NCBI RefSeq assembly: GCF_014650895.1
Contig: NZ_BMVV01000002.1
Span: forward strand, 310,001-374,000
DNA from: Streptomyces omiyaensis
GTDB taxonomy: Bacteria; Actinomycetota; Actinomycetes; Streptomycetales; Streptomycetaceae
Length of the DNA: 64,000 nucleotides
Reading direction: 5' to 3'
Shown here: positions 1-8,499 of the stretch, one piece after another
How positions within the stretch are numbered: the stretch's first letter is position 1
How the letters are laid out: each line of letters starts with the position of its first letter
The notes under the pieces: generated by a model
Told to the model about the DNA's origin: nothing
Databases searched by the model: none
Seen by the model: the letters and a program-made list of their open reading frames with translations, nothing else
Translations under genes and position numbers: made by a program

Positions 1-12
1 GCGGACGGACAC

Positions 13-95
13 CCCGCCCCGGTGGTCCGTCGGGGCGGGCTCGGGGGACGGCCGGCCGCGACCCGGCCGTGGCGGGGGAGGCCCGCGGCCGGGTC
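13..95 (-). terminator. Two hairpins after the IS701-like gene
   Basis: Arms CCCGCCCCG at 13-21 and CGGGGCGGG at 31-39 form one hairpin. GACCCGGCCG at 60-69 and CGGCCGGGTC at 86-95 form another that overlaps the stop codon of the minus-strand gene. They probably end its transcript; neither has a U-tract, which is common in this genus. Confidence 0.5.
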
Positions 96-1365
96 AGCCG
101 GCCGCGCGGCGGGCGCCGTAGCCAGCGCCGTACCCCGTGGACTCCCACGTCGATCCGAGGACCGTCGCCGTGTGGGCCGCCGAGGCCAGTGTGATGTGTC
201 GGTGCCAGCCCTTGTAGGAGCGGCCCACGAAGTCCCGGAGCCCCGCTTCCTCGCCGACCGCGGCGAAGTCCCGCTCCACCCGCTGGGTCAGCTTCGTCAG
301 CCGCAGCAGCGAACCGACCGTGGCGTGGGTCAGGTCGCTGATCCACACCCGGGCCGGGCCCCGGCGCGGGTCGTCCCACTCGCCGAGCAGCATCAGCGGC
401 CGCATCCGCTCCCCGCCCGGGGAGGGCAGCGCGACCCGGACGGCCGTCGCCAGCGAGGTCCGCGAGGTCCGCGCGCCGCCGACGGTGTCGACCCAGCTCA
501 CCGGCCTGCGCAGGCCCTTGAGGGAATCCAGTATCTGCGCCGCCGGCAGCGGGCCCGCGCCGAAGCCGGGCAGCGAGCGGTCCGCGATCGCCAGCCGCGA
601 ACCGGCCCCGATCCGCGCCACCACCGGCACCCCGGCCGCGGCGAGCCGCGTCAGCGCCGCCCGGCCCGCCCCGCCCCGGATGTCGAGGAGCACCGGCTTG
701 CGGGTGACGTCGGTCCAGCGGGCGGTGTCGAGGGCGGCCGCGACGGCGCACTCCTCCATCGTCTCCTCGCCCGCCTCGTCGGGCACCTCCGCCCGGTCGC
801 GCCGGGTGCGGTCCTTCACCCACGGGTCGGGCAGGAACAGCCGCCAGTTGACCGGCGCGCTGAGCTCCTCGCCGGCGAACCACACGCCGAAGGCCTGCTG
901 CCCCTGGAAGACCTGCCCGCGCTCCGGGTCGAAGCGGCGGTCCACGCCCACCGAGTGCTCGCCCGCCTTCGGGATCGGCATCGGCCGCACCACCCACGCC
1001 TGCGGGTGCCCGCCGCGCTCCAGGAACCGCCCGAGCGCGGCCCGCATGGGCTGCCAGTCCCAGGTGGAGCTGGAGATGAAGTGGTGCAGGCTCTGCTCGG
1101 CGGCCGGGCCGCCGATCTGCGCGGCGATGTTCCGGATCGACTTGCGGCCCTGCGCGGTCAGCAGCCCGTGCAGGTACTGCTCCGCCTTCAGGCGCTGGTC
1201 GCGGCGGGCGAAGCCGGAGAAGAGCGCGGAGGTCAGCTCGGTGTAGACGTCGTCGCCGGGACGCGGGGCCGCGGGCCGGGGGACGGCCCGGACGCGGGGC
1301 CGCGGCACGGTGAGCGGGGCGGCCGCGGAGGCGGTCCCGTACTTGATTGCGACGGATGTACTCAC
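94..1365 (-). CDS. IS701-like DDE transposase-fold protein, probably inactive
   Basis: The 423-residue protein resembles the IS701/DDE_5 transposase family from about residue 45 to 410. The family's first catalytic Asp should lie in a WVVD-like segment, but here residues 124-128 read WVVRP, so that Asp is missing. The later motifs LLDIRGG (second Asp) and LLGEWDD (Glu) remain. The closing GRSYKGWHRHITLA segment also matches the family. I chose the GTG at 1365 because GGAG lies five bases before it; an upstream start would add a low-complexity Arg/Pro leader. No terminal inverted repeats or target duplication are visible, and base composition matches the host. It is more likely a domesticated chromosomal protein, perhaps DNA-binding, than a live insertion sequence. 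Confidence 0.75.
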   Translation of the reverse strand: MSTSVAIKYGTASAAAPLTVPRPRVRAVPRPAAPRPGDDVYTELTSALFSGFARRDQRLKAEQYLHGLLTAQGRKSIRNIAAQIGGPAAEQSLHHFISSSTWDWQPMRAALGRFLERGGHPQAWVVRPMPIPKAGEHSVGVDRRFDPERGQVFQGQQAFGVWFAGEELSAPVNWRLFLPDPWVKDRTRRDRAEVPDEAGEETMEECAVAAALDTARWTDVTRKPVLLDIRGGAGRAALTRLAAAGVPVVARIGAGSRLAIADRSLPGFGAGPLPAAQILDSLKGLRRPVSWVDTVGGARTSRTSLATAVRVALPSPGGERMRPLMLLGEWDDPRRGPARVWISDLTHATVGSLLRLTKLTQRVERDFAAVGEEAGLRDFVGRSYKGWHRHITLASAAHTATVLGSTWESTGYGAGYGARRAAG

Positions 1366-1807
1366 GACACTCCTGCCCGTCCTGCCCGAGGGTTGCGCAG
1401 CCGGCTTCCGCTGCCCCTCCACCGTCGCCCGGGCACCCCCTTCCCGACGAGGTGGACCCGGCACCCGAATCGGCCGCCGGATGGTGGCCGGACCACCGCC
1501 CCACCCCTGACCTGCGTCTCCCCGCCCCTGACCTGCGCTTCGATCGCGTCAGGACGGGCGCCGCGGGGCCCCGGGACGGGCCCCCGGGCTCCCGCGCACA
1601 CCCGCGGAGGGTCCGGTGGGTGGTCGGGCCACACCGCTTTCCGGACCACCCGCCGAGGAGCTGACAGACTCGCGGGACCCGCTTTGACCCGTCGCGCTCC
1701 GTCGCCGGACCATCGCAGAGCGAGGCGACACGGGCGCCCGGTTAATGCCCCAGGCCGGAACCGCGCCCGTGCGCCTCGCTCCGGCACGCCCCGTCAGGCG
1801 GCGCCGG
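1366..1807. other. Intergenic region without a gene
   Basis: This 442-bp gap separates the uricase stop from the IS701-like gene start, both on the minus strand. It contains an imperfect inverted repeat with arms GGGTGGTC at 1618-1625 and GACCACCC at 1644-1651. It also has two copies of CCCCTGACCTGCG between about 1503 and 1540. Reading frames here look like G+C-driven noise, so I see no coding gene. Confidence 0.4.
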
Positions 1808-2728
1808 TCAGGCGGTGATCCAGTCCGAGGTGGCGATCACCGGCTGGACGCCGTCGCGGTGGACGGTGCCCTCGATGAGGCCGTACATGCGGTCCGCCGC
1901 GAAGTACACCTCGTTGTCGTTCTTCAGGCCGAAGGGCTCCAGGTCCACCAGGAAGTGGTGCTTGTTCGGCAGGTTGAGCCGCACCTCGTTGACGGTCGGC
2001 ACGTGGTCCAGGACCCGGCAGGCCATCGCGTGCAGGGTCTGCTGGAGCGAGTAGCTGTACGTCTCCGCGAAGGCCTCCAGCATGTGCCGGCGGGCCTTCC
2101 GGTAGGAGCCGTCCCAGTCGTGCTCCGGGTCCGCCGCCGCCGTGGCCGAGTTCGCCCAGCGGGCGGTGACCTTGGTGGCCAGGATCCGGTCGTACGCCTC
2201 CTGGAGCGTCGTGTACTCGTCCTTGATGAAGCCGTGGAACTCGGAGTTGGTCGAGTTCATCACGGTCAGCTCCTTCAGGCCGGACAGCACCTGGAGACCG
2301 GTGGTCTCGCTGTACGTGACCTGCGCGGTGCGCACCTCCTGGCCCTGGCGGACGAAGGAGTGCTGCTCCTTGCGGGTCGGCACCGGGATGCGCTCCCAGG
2401 CGAACTCCTCGACGCGGATCTGCGCCTCGCGGATCACCGGCTGGGAGGTCACGAAGTGCTTCGCGAGGAGGATCGCGAACGCCTCGGGGGAGGTGACGCC
2501 GTGCTCCTTGGCGAAGGCGTAGACCGTGTTCTTGGTGGTGTCGGTCGGCAGGCAGTTGCCGTTGTCGCCGGTCAGGTGGACGTCGCGGTACTCGCCGCGC
2601 AGCGCCACCGACACGTTCAGGTCGCGGATCTCGTGCCAGGCGCCGTCCTCGCCGCCCCTGCGGGCGATCCTGACGATGCGGTTCTCGGCCTTGCCGTACT
2701 GGTTCTGGGCCAGAACGTGCTTGCTCAT
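1808..2728 (-). CDS. Urate oxidase (uricase)
   Basis: The 306-residue protein oxidises urate to 5-hydroxyisourate in the cytoplasm, the cofactor-free step of purine catabolism. The family signature is present as LTVMNSTNSEFHGF, and the Thr-Lys catalytic element appears in DTTKNTVYAFAKEHG. The N-terminal GKAENRIVRI segment is typical. Length is normal. The start ATG at 2728 follows an AGGAG at good spacing. In many streptomycetes uricase sits with HIU hydrolase, OHCU decarboxylase and allantoin genes; none is adjacent here, so those steps must be encoded elsewhere. A credible promoter lies at 2884-2912, giving a leader of about 150 nt. Identification rests on the motifs and I consider it firm. 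Confidence 0.95.
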   Translation of the reverse strand: MSKHVLAQNQYGKAENRIVRIARRGGEDGAWHEIRDLNVSVALRGEYRDVHLTGDNGNCLPTDTTKNTVYAFAKEHGVTSPEAFAILLAKHFVTSQPVIREAQIRVEEFAWERIPVPTRKEQHSFVRQGQEVRTAQVTYSETTGLQVLSGLKELTVMNSTNSEFHGFIKDEYTTLQEAYDRILATKVTARWANSATAAADPEHDWDGSYRKARRHMLEAFAETYSYSLQQTLHAMACRVLDHVPTVNEVRLNLPNKHHFLVDLEPFGLKNDNEVYFAADRMYGLIEGTVHRDGVQPVIATSDWITA

Positions 2729-2883
2729 GCAGCTCACTCCTGCGGGTACGCGGATACGGATATCCCGTACGCCCGGCGTCCAGCGCGCCCGCGTCCCGCG
2801 GTGCCGCGCTCCCCGCCGTCCGGCCCGTGAACGGCGGACCGCCCCGGGACTGACGAGCATCCCGGTCCGTAGGTTGTGGCTCG

Positions 2884-2912
2884 AAGATAAGTGGCTTCCA
2901 AGTGGCTGGCAA
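2884..2912 (-). promoter_or_regulatory. Uricase promoter with AGCCAC repeats
   Basis: On the minus strand TTGCCA (2907-2912) is separated by 17 bases from TATCTT (2884-2889). The spacer and -10 flank contain AGCCACTT twice and a third AGCCAC just downstream, so a regulator may bind across the promoter. This is inferred from sequence only. Confidence 0.5.
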
Positions 2913-2973
2913 TGGGGGAGGCGCGCGGCGCCCGCCCGGCCGCCGGCCCCCGCCCCCGGCCGCCGGCCCGCGA

Positions 2974-4146
2974 TCAGCAGGGCAGCACCCGGGTCTCGGC
3001 CGCGGGCAGCCCCTTCGCCCACCAGTGGTCGTACCGTCCGTACACGCGCGGGTCGCGGTCGGCCAGCATCCCGCCCAACGAGGCCGCCTCGGAGGCGAGT
3101 CCGTCCCAGTCGCCGGCCGTCAGCGGGTGGAAGGCGGCCGCCTCGATCCCGCCCGCGACCGGCCGCCAGGCCCCGGCCACGTACCCGTCGACCAGCAGCG
3201 TGGGCAGCACGTCGCCGTTGATCCGTATGACGTGCCGGCGGTACGCGGGCGGCAGGATCCGGCTCCGGTCCGCGTACGCGAGCAGCGTGCTGTCCCACAT
3301 CGCCATCAGGCGCGGCGGGGCCGGCGCGTCCCCGTCCGGGCGGACCGCCCCCGGCAGGTCGTACAGGACCGTGCCGTCCGGGCCCGCCAGGAGCTCGGCC
3401 GCGCCGTCCCGGACGAGCGCGTCGAGCGCGGCGCGGGCCCGCCCGCGCGGCACCAGGCCGAACTGGCCCAGGTCCGCCGCCGACGCCGGGCCGAACCCCG
3501 CCAGATAGCGGCGGGCCAGCACCTCCAGGCCCTCGGCCGCCGCCTCCGGCGCGGTCCGGGCGGGCGCGGGACCCGCGGCGACGAAGCCGGGGGAGGAGGT
3601 GTACTGCCACGGCGGGCCGCTCGGCACGTGCCACAGCGGTGCGTACTGCCGCAGCAGCCGCCCGGCCGCCGGGGTGAGGCTCCCGCCGCCCCACGCCTCC
3701 TCGGCCCGCGCCCGCAGCTCGTCGCCGCCGCGGGGCCGGTCCGCGTACGCCAGGAGATCCGGCAGCAGCGCGTCCGCGTCGTCCGGCGTGATGCCGGTGC
3801 CGGTGAACCTCCGGTCGCGCAGCCGGCTCCCGCGCAGCGTCGGCTCCACCGCCTCCCGGAACGGCCGGTAGTCGTCGGCGTGGACGAGGTGCAGGGTGAT
3901 CCGCATCAGGGTCGAGCGGACCAGGCGGAACCCCTCGACGGCCGCGTCCAGACCGGCCGGGTCGAAGTCCGCCACCCGGTTCCACAGCGCCACGTACGGC
4001 GACCCCGGCTGCTGCGCCTGGAGCGCCACCACCCGCCGCACCGCCTCCTCGACGCCGACCGGCTCCCGGGCCAGCAGCAACTGGCGGGCGAGGGTGGCCC
4101 GGTTGAGGGCGCGGGCGGTGGGGGCGGGCGGCGCGGTCGCGGTCAT
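2974..4146 (-). CDS. Winged-helix DNA-binding protein (YcaQ/AlkX-like, HTH_42)
   Basis: The 390-residue protein belongs to the actinobacterial winged-helix family related to YcaQ/AlkX and AlkZ DNA glycosylases. Recognisable parts are the N-terminal ALNRATLARQLLL start, the QAQQPGSPYVALWNR segment, the central winged-helix region, and the C-terminal MWDSTLLAYADRSRILPP stretch followed by a YGRYDHWW ending. Some members excise crosslinked or alkylated bases, but most streptomycete copies are untested, so the activity is only inferred. It is separated from the downstream uricase by about 245 bp that hold the uricase promoter, and it lies 39 bp after the saccharopine-dehydrogenase-like gene on the same strand. 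Confidence 0.8.
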   Translation of the reverse strand: MTATAPPAPTARALNRATLARQLLLAREPVGVEEAVRRVVALQAQQPGSPYVALWNRVADFDPAGLDAAVEGFRLVRSTLMRITLHLVHADDYRPFREAVEPTLRGSRLRDRRFTGTGITPDDADALLPDLLAYADRPRGGDELRARAEEAWGGGSLTPAAGRLLRQYAPLWHVPSGPPWQYTSSPGFVAAGPAPARTAPEAAAEGLEVLARRYLAGFGPASAADLGQFGLVPRGRARAALDALVRDGAAELLAGPDGTVLYDLPGAVRPDGDAPAPPRLMAMWDSTLLAYADRSRILPPAYRRHVIRINGDVLPTLLVDGYVAGAWRPVAGGIEAAAFHPLTAGDWDGLASEAASLGGMLADRDPRVYGRYDHWWAKGLPAAETRVLPC

Positions 4147-4185
4147 GGCCCCGATGGTGACACGTGCGCCCCGCCCGGCTCCGGC

Positions 4186-5400
4186 CTACTGCTCGCGCAG
4201 CCCCCAGGGGGACCCGTACGCGGTGAGGAGGTCCAGGAAGGGGCGCGGGTCCAGGGCCTCCGCGCCCAGGACGCCCGCGCCGGTCCAGGCGCCGGTGGCG
4301 AGCAGTTCGAGGGCGACGACCGGGTTGACGGCGGTCTGCCAGACGACGGCCTGGGAGCCGTACTCGCGCATCGACCACTCGTTGTCGACGACGTGGTACA
4401 GGTACACCTCGCGCGGCGCCCCGTCCTTCGTGCCCCTCACCCAGGTGCCCGCGCAGGTCTTGCCGCGCATCCGGTCGCCGAGCGTGGCCGGGTCGGGCAG
4501 GCAGGCCGCGACGACGTCCCGCGGGGAGACCCGCGTCCCGTCCGGCAGCGTCACCGGCTCCGTGCGGTCGAGGCCGACCCGGTGCAGCTCCTTCAGGGTC
4601 CGGATGAACTCCTCGCCGAGGCCGTACTTGAAGGTCACCCGGCGGGCGTCGACCCAGCGGGGGATCAGCAGCACCTCCTCGTGCTCCACGTTCACGCACT
4701 CCACCGGGCCGATGCCCTCGGGGAAGTCGAAGACCTCGGGCTCGCTGAACGGCGGCGTGGTGAACCAGCCGCGGTCCTTCTCCCAGACCACCGGCGGGTT
4801 CAGGCACTCCTCGATCGTGGTCCAGATGGAGAACGAGGGCGCGAAGTCGTAGCCGTCGACGGTGAGGTTCGCGCCGTCGCGGACCCCGATCTCCTCGATG
4901 GTGTCGAAGAGTTCCTCGGCGGCGTAGCGGGCGAAGACGTCCGAGAGGCCCGGCTCCACCCCGAGGCCGACGAGCGCCAGCCGCCCCGCCTTCTCCCACT
5001 CCGCCGCCCGCTCGAACTGGGCGTCGCCCAGCTTCACCCCGCACTCCTCGTAGGGGCGTTCCGGGTGCGGACGGGACAGCGACATCGCCATGTCCAGGTA
5101 GTGCGCCCCGGCCGCGAGGGCCGCCTCGAAGAGCGGCAGGACGAACCGCGGGTCGGTCGCGTTCAGCAGGACGTCGCAGCGCTCGCGCTCCAGGAGGGCG
5201 GTCACCGCCGCCCCGTCCGAGGCGTCGATCCGGGCGGCGGCGAACCGGCCGCCGGCCGCGTCGCCGAGCGCGGCGACGGCCGCCTGCGCGCGGGACAGGT
5301 CGTAGTCGGCCACCACCATGTGGCCGAGGAAGGGGCGGCGGGCGGCGATGCGGGTGATGGCGGTCCCCACACCACCGGCACCGACGAGCAGGACGCGCAT
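4186..5400 (-). CDS. Saccharopine dehydrogenase family NAD(P)-dependent enzyme
   Basis: The 404-residue protein starts with a Rossmann dinucleotide-binding loop, LLVGAGGVGTAI at residues 4-15. A later SLSRPHPERPYEECGVK stretch and a long C-terminal substrate domain fit the saccharopine dehydrogenase/LYS9-like family. Such enzymes act in lysine degradation or related reductive condensations; the exact substrate cannot be read from sequence. I chose the ATG at 5400, preceded by GAGAGGTGG. Longer starts would overlap the divergent TetR-type gene at 5528. The divergent layout suggests that regulator controls this gene. The next gene downstream follows after 39 bp and may be cotranscribed. Confidence 0.85.
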   Translation of the reverse strand: MRVLLVGAGGVGTAITRIAARRPFLGHMVVADYDLSRAQAAVAALGDAAGGRFAAARIDASDGAAVTALLERERCDVLLNATDPRFVLPLFEAALAAGAHYLDMAMSLSRPHPERPYEECGVKLGDAQFERAAEWEKAGRLALVGLGVEPGLSDVFARYAAEELFDTIEEIGVRDGANLTVDGYDFAPSFSIWTTIEECLNPPVVWEKDRGWFTTPPFSEPEVFDFPEGIGPVECVNVEHEEVLLIPRWVDARRVTFKYGLGEEFIRTLKELHRVGLDRTEPVTLPDGTRVSPRDVVAACLPDPATLGDRMRGKTCAGTWVRGTKDGAPREVYLYHVVDNEWSMREYGSQAVVWQTAVNPVVALELLATGAWTGAGVLGAEALDPRPFLDLLTAYGSPWGLREQ

Positions 5401-5527
5401 ATCGACAAACCACCTCTCATCGTGATGAAGAAGACATATCCCGGGAGTGCGTCCATGAAAGCGGTCCGTCCCGACATGGGTCAACGGCGTTGGCATAACC
5501 TGGGAACGCGAGGAAAAAGGGGTTCTT
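5401..5527. promoter_or_regulatory. Divergent promoter region, SDH-like/TetR genes
   Basis: A 127-bp gap between divergently transcribed genes. It is clearly richer in A/T than its surroundings, with stretches such as GAAGAAGACATATCCC on the left and CATAACCT before the TetR gene. I could not define a convincing palindromic operator. Confidence 0.35.
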
Positions 5528-6316
5528 ATGCCTAAGAAAGTGGTACCGGAGGCGGAAAGGCGCCGTCGAAAGCCTGCCAAGGCGGGAGGGGTGGTCCTCT
5601 CGGAGCGGCTCTACATCGAGACCGCCCTGCGCATGCTCCAGGAGCACGGCCGGGACGGGCTGACCGTGCGCCGGCTCGGCGCCGCCCTCGGCGCCGACCC
5701 CAGCAGCCTCTACCGCTACTTCCGGGGCACCGACGACCTCCTCCTCGCCGTCGGCGACGAACTCGCGGGCCGCGCCCTGCGCGGCTGGACCCCCACCCGC
5801 GACTGGCGGCAGGACCTGCGCGAGCTCGGGCTGCGCATCCACGCGGCCTACCTGGCCCACCCGCAGGCCGCGATCCTCACCGCCAGCCGGGTCAGCGGCC
5901 GCTCCCACGAGATCGCCGCCGACGAGGCGGTCCTCGGCGTCCTGCGGACCGCCGGCCTCCCCGACGCCGAGGCCGCCCGCGTCTACCACGCCTTCGTCGA
6001 CCAGGCCCTCGCCTTCGCCGCGCTCGACGCGGCGGCCCTCGCCCTCCCGCACACCGCCCGCGCCGCCGACGAGGCCGTCTGGCAGGCCACGTACGCCCGC
6101 CTCCCCGCCGCCACCCACCCCCACATCGCCGCCACCGCCCCCCGCCTGGTCGCCCGCATGAACACCAGCGCCTATCCGACGGCCCTGGAGATGCTCCTGG
6201 ACAGCGCGGCGGCGACGCTGGCACGGGTGCGGGCGGAGGGGGGTGTGGTCCCGGGCGGGGGCGAAGGCGGGGGCGAGGGCGGGGGCGCGGCTTCCTGCTC
6301 CGGCTGCTCCGGCTGA
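5528..6316 (+). CDS. TetR family transcriptional regulator
   Basis: The 262-residue protein carries an N-terminal TetR helix-turn-helix at about residues 25-70, with ALRMLQEHGRDGLTVRRLGAALG followed by SSLYRYFRGTDDLL. The remainder is an Ala-rich helical ligand domain of usual size. The last 20 or so residues are a Gly/Cys/Ser tail of low complexity. The start follows an AGGAAAAAGGGG ribosome site. It is divergent from the saccharopine-dehydrogenase-like gene, which it probably represses. The effector is unknown. Confidence 0.9.
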   Translation: MPKKVVPEAERRRRKPAKAGGVVLSERLYIETALRMLQEHGRDGLTVRRLGAALGADPSSLYRYFRGTDDLLLAVGDELAGRALRGWTPTRDWRQDLRELGLRIHAAYLAHPQAAILTASRVSGRSHEIAADEAVLGVLRTAGLPDAEAARVYHAFVDQALAFAALDAAALALPHTARAADEAVWQATYARLPAATHPHIAATAPRLVARMNTSAYPTALEMLLDSAAATLARVRAEGGVVPGGGEGGGEGGGAASCSGCSG

Positions 6317-6342
6317 TCCGGCCAGGTCCGGCCAGGTCCGGA

Positions 6343-6394
6343 GGCGTGGACCGGAGGCGCGGACCTGAGGCGCGGACCGGAGGCGCGGTCTAGA
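6343..6394. repeat. 13-bp tandem repeat, four units
   Basis: Four units close to GGCGCGGACCGGA lie between two convergent genes and run into the last codons of the metal ATPase gene. It is a small intergenic minisatellite with no visible function. Confidence 0.6.
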
Positions 6395-8405
6395 GGCGCG
6401 GCCAGGCGGTCGTCCGCAGGAGGCGGAGGCCGTTGAGGCCGACGAGGACCGTGGAGCCCTCGTGCCCGGCGACGCCCAGGGGGAGCGGCAGGGTGCCGAT
6501 CAGGTCCCAGGCGACCAGCACGGCGATGAAGACGCCCGCGATCGCCAGGTTCTGGACGACCAGCCGGCGTGCGGCGCGTGAGAGGGCGACGACCGCGGGG
6601 ACCGCGGCCAGTTCGTCGCGTACGACGACCGCGTCGGCCGTCTCCAGGGCGAGGTCGGAACCGGCCCGCCCCATCGCGACCCCGCAGTGGGCGGCGGCCA
6701 GTGCCGGGGCGTCGTTGACGCCGTCGCCGACGACCAGCACCCGCCGTCCCTCCGCCTCCCACGCCCGCACGGCGGCCACCTTCTCCTCCGGCAGCAGACC
6801 GGCGCGCACGTCGGTGATGCCGACCCGCTCGGCCACGTGCCGCGCGGCGCGTTCGTTGTCCCCGGTCAGCAGGGTCGGGGCGCGGCCGGTCAGCCGGGTC
6901 AGCGCGGCGACGGTCGCGGCGGCGTCGGGCCGCAGCCGGTCGGCGACGCCGAGGACGCCCACCGGCTCCCCGTCGCGCAGGACCGCCACCGCCGTCCGGC
7001 CCGACTCCTCCAGCTCCCGCACCACGTCGGCGTGGGCGCCGGACGGCAGCAGGCGCGCGGGCGAGCCGGCCTCGATCCGCCGGCCGTCGACCGTGGCGGT
7101 GACGCCCCGCCCGGGGGCGGCGGCGAAGGCCTCCGCGGCGACCGGGGCGAGACCGCGCTCCCGGGCGGCGTCGACGACGGCGCGGGCCAGCGGGTGCTCG
7201 CTGGGGTGCTCGGCCGAGGCCGCGAGGCGGAGCAGGGCGTCGGCGTCCAGGCCGCTGCCGGGCAGCGGGCGGACGTCGGTGAGGCGCGGGGTGCCCTCGG
7301 TGAGGGTGCCGGTCTTGTCGAGGGCGACGGCGTCGACCTGCCCGAGCCGCTCCATGACCACGGCGGACTTGGCGAGGACGCCGTGCCGGCCGGCGTTGGC
7401 GATGGCGGACAGCAGCGGCGGCATGGTGGAGAGGACCACCGCGCAGGGCGAGGCGACGATCATGAAGGTCATGGCCCGCAGCAGGGCCGAGGCGAGGTCG
7501 TCGCCGAAGGCGAGGGGGACGCCGAAGACGGCGAGCGTCGCCGCCACCATGGAGACCGAGTACCGCTGCTCCACCTTCTCGATGAACAGCTGGGTGGGGG
7601 CCTTGGTCCGCGACGCCTCCTCCACCATCCGCATGATCCGCGCGATGACGGAGTCCGACGGGTCGCGCCCGACCCGGACGCGCAGGGCGCCGGTGCCGTT
7701 GACGGTCCCGGCGAACACCTCGTCGCCCGTCTCCTTGGCCACGGGCAGCGGTTCGCCGGTGATGGTGGCCTGGTCGACCTCGCTCGTCCCGCCGACGACC
7801 CGCCCGTCCGCGCCGATCCGCTCCCCGGGGCGGACGAGGACGGTGTCACCGACCGCGAGGAGGCCCGCCTCCACGGTCTCCTCGGCGCCGTCGGCGAGCA
7901 GCCGGGTCGCGGTGGCCGGTGCGAGGTCGAGGAGCCCGCGCACCGAGTCCGCGGTCCGCGCGGTCGCGACCGCCTCCAGGGCGCCGGAGGTCGCGAAGAT
8001 GACGATGAGCAGCGCCCCGTCGAGGACCTGGCCGATCGCGGCGGCGCCGAGCGCCGCGACGACCATCAGCAGGTCCACGTCGAGCGTCCGGCCGCGGAGC
8101 GCCTTCAGGCCCTCCCAGCCGGGCTCCCACCCGCCGGTGGCGTAGGCGGCGGCGAAGAGCGCGCCCCACAGCCAGGCGGGTCCGCCGAGCAGGTACGCGG
8201 GGAGGGCGAGCAGGAACAGCCCGAGCGCGGCCAGCGCCCACCGCACCTCGGCGAGGGCGAGGGCGGGGGTGCGGGTTCGGGTGCGGGTTCCCGTACGGGG
8301 ACGGTCGTGGGGGGACGCGGGGGTCGTGCGGGCCCCGGTGCCGGGGGCGGTGCCGGGCGGCTCGGGTCGCTCGCTCCGCTCGTGCTGGTTCAGGGAGGAG
8401 GGCAT
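6390..8405 (-). CDS. P1B-4-type heavy-metal exporting ATPase (Co/Ni/Fe/Zn)
   Basis: The 671-residue membrane protein has the full P-type ATPase core: TGEPLPV actuator loop, the phosphorylated Asp363 in DKTGT, SEHPLA in the nucleotide domain, and GDGVNDAPALAAA. The transmembrane metal motif is Ser319-Pro320-Cys321, not CPC, which marks the P1B-4 subgroup linked to Co(II), Ni(II), Fe(II) or Zn(II) export. The C-terminal HEGSTVLVGLNGLRLL helix also fits that subgroup. There is no N-terminal metal-binding domain; instead about 45 Arg/Thr/Pro-rich residues precede the first membrane helix. It is divergent from an NmtR-like sensor across 94 bp containing a palindromic operator, matching the nmtR-nmtA arrangement of mycobacteria. 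Export of Ni/Co is therefore the likely job. Confidence 0.9.
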   Translation of the reverse strand: MPSSLNQHERSERPEPPGTAPGTGARTTPASPHDRPRTGTRTRTRTPALALAEVRWALAALGLFLLALPAYLLGGPAWLWGALFAAAYATGGWEPGWEGLKALRGRTLDVDLLMVVAALGAAAIGQVLDGALLIVIFATSGALEAVATARTADSVRGLLDLAPATATRLLADGAEETVEAGLLAVGDTVLVRPGERIGADGRVVGGTSEVDQATITGEPLPVAKETGDEVFAGTVNGTGALRVRVGRDPSDSVIARIMRMVEEASRTKAPTQLFIEKVEQRYSVSMVAATLAVFGVPLAFGDDLASALLRAMTFMIVASPCAVVLSTMPPLLSAIANAGRHGVLAKSAVVMERLGQVDAVALDKTGTLTEGTPRLTDVRPLPGSGLDADALLRLAASAEHPSEHPLARAVVDAARERGLAPVAAEAFAAAPGRGVTATVDGRRIEAGSPARLLPSGAHADVVRELEESGRTAVAVLRDGEPVGVLGVADRLRPDAAATVAALTRLTGRAPTLLTGDNERAARHVAERVGITDVRAGLLPEEKVAAVRAWEAEGRRVLVVGDGVNDAPALAAAHCGVAMGRAGSDLALETADAVVVRDELAAVPAVVALSRAARRLVVQNLAIAGVFIAVLVAWDLIGTLPLPLGVAGHEGSTVLVGLNGLRLLRTTAWPRL

Positions 8406-8457
8406 GGCGGGGCGACCCTTCGCGGGCAGGCGGCATCGGCCCCTTCACCATAGCGGA

Positions 8458-8493
8458 ACACATGAACACCTATTCATGTGTCATCCGTATGAT
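8458..8493. promoter_or_regulatory. ArsR-type operator and leaderless promoter between nmtR and the ATPase
   Basis: A perfect palindrome with arms ACACATGAA (8458-8466) and TTCATGTGT (8473-8481), six bases apart, contains the TGAA-N6-TTCA core usual for ArsR/SmtB sensors. A -10 box TATGAT lies at 8488-8493, only six bases before the regulator's ATG, so its mRNA is probably leaderless. In the other direction TATGGT (8447-8452, minus strand) is a possible -10 for the ATPase gene. One bound dimer could block both promoters. Confidence 0.8.
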
Positions 8494-8499
8494 GGCCCC

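Noticed and set aside
94..1365. Annotating this region as an insertion sequence
   Set aside because: No terminal inverted repeats, no target duplication, host-like composition, and the first catalytic Asp is missing.
1808..5413. A single 1200-codon minus-strand protein
   Set aside because: Only the last 306 codons have family motifs (uricase); the rest is a shadow of the winged-helix and dehydrogenase genes in other frames.
6343..6394. Iterons of a replication origin
   Set aside because: Units are very short, G/C only, and overlap the end of the metal ATPase gene in a plain chromosomal region.
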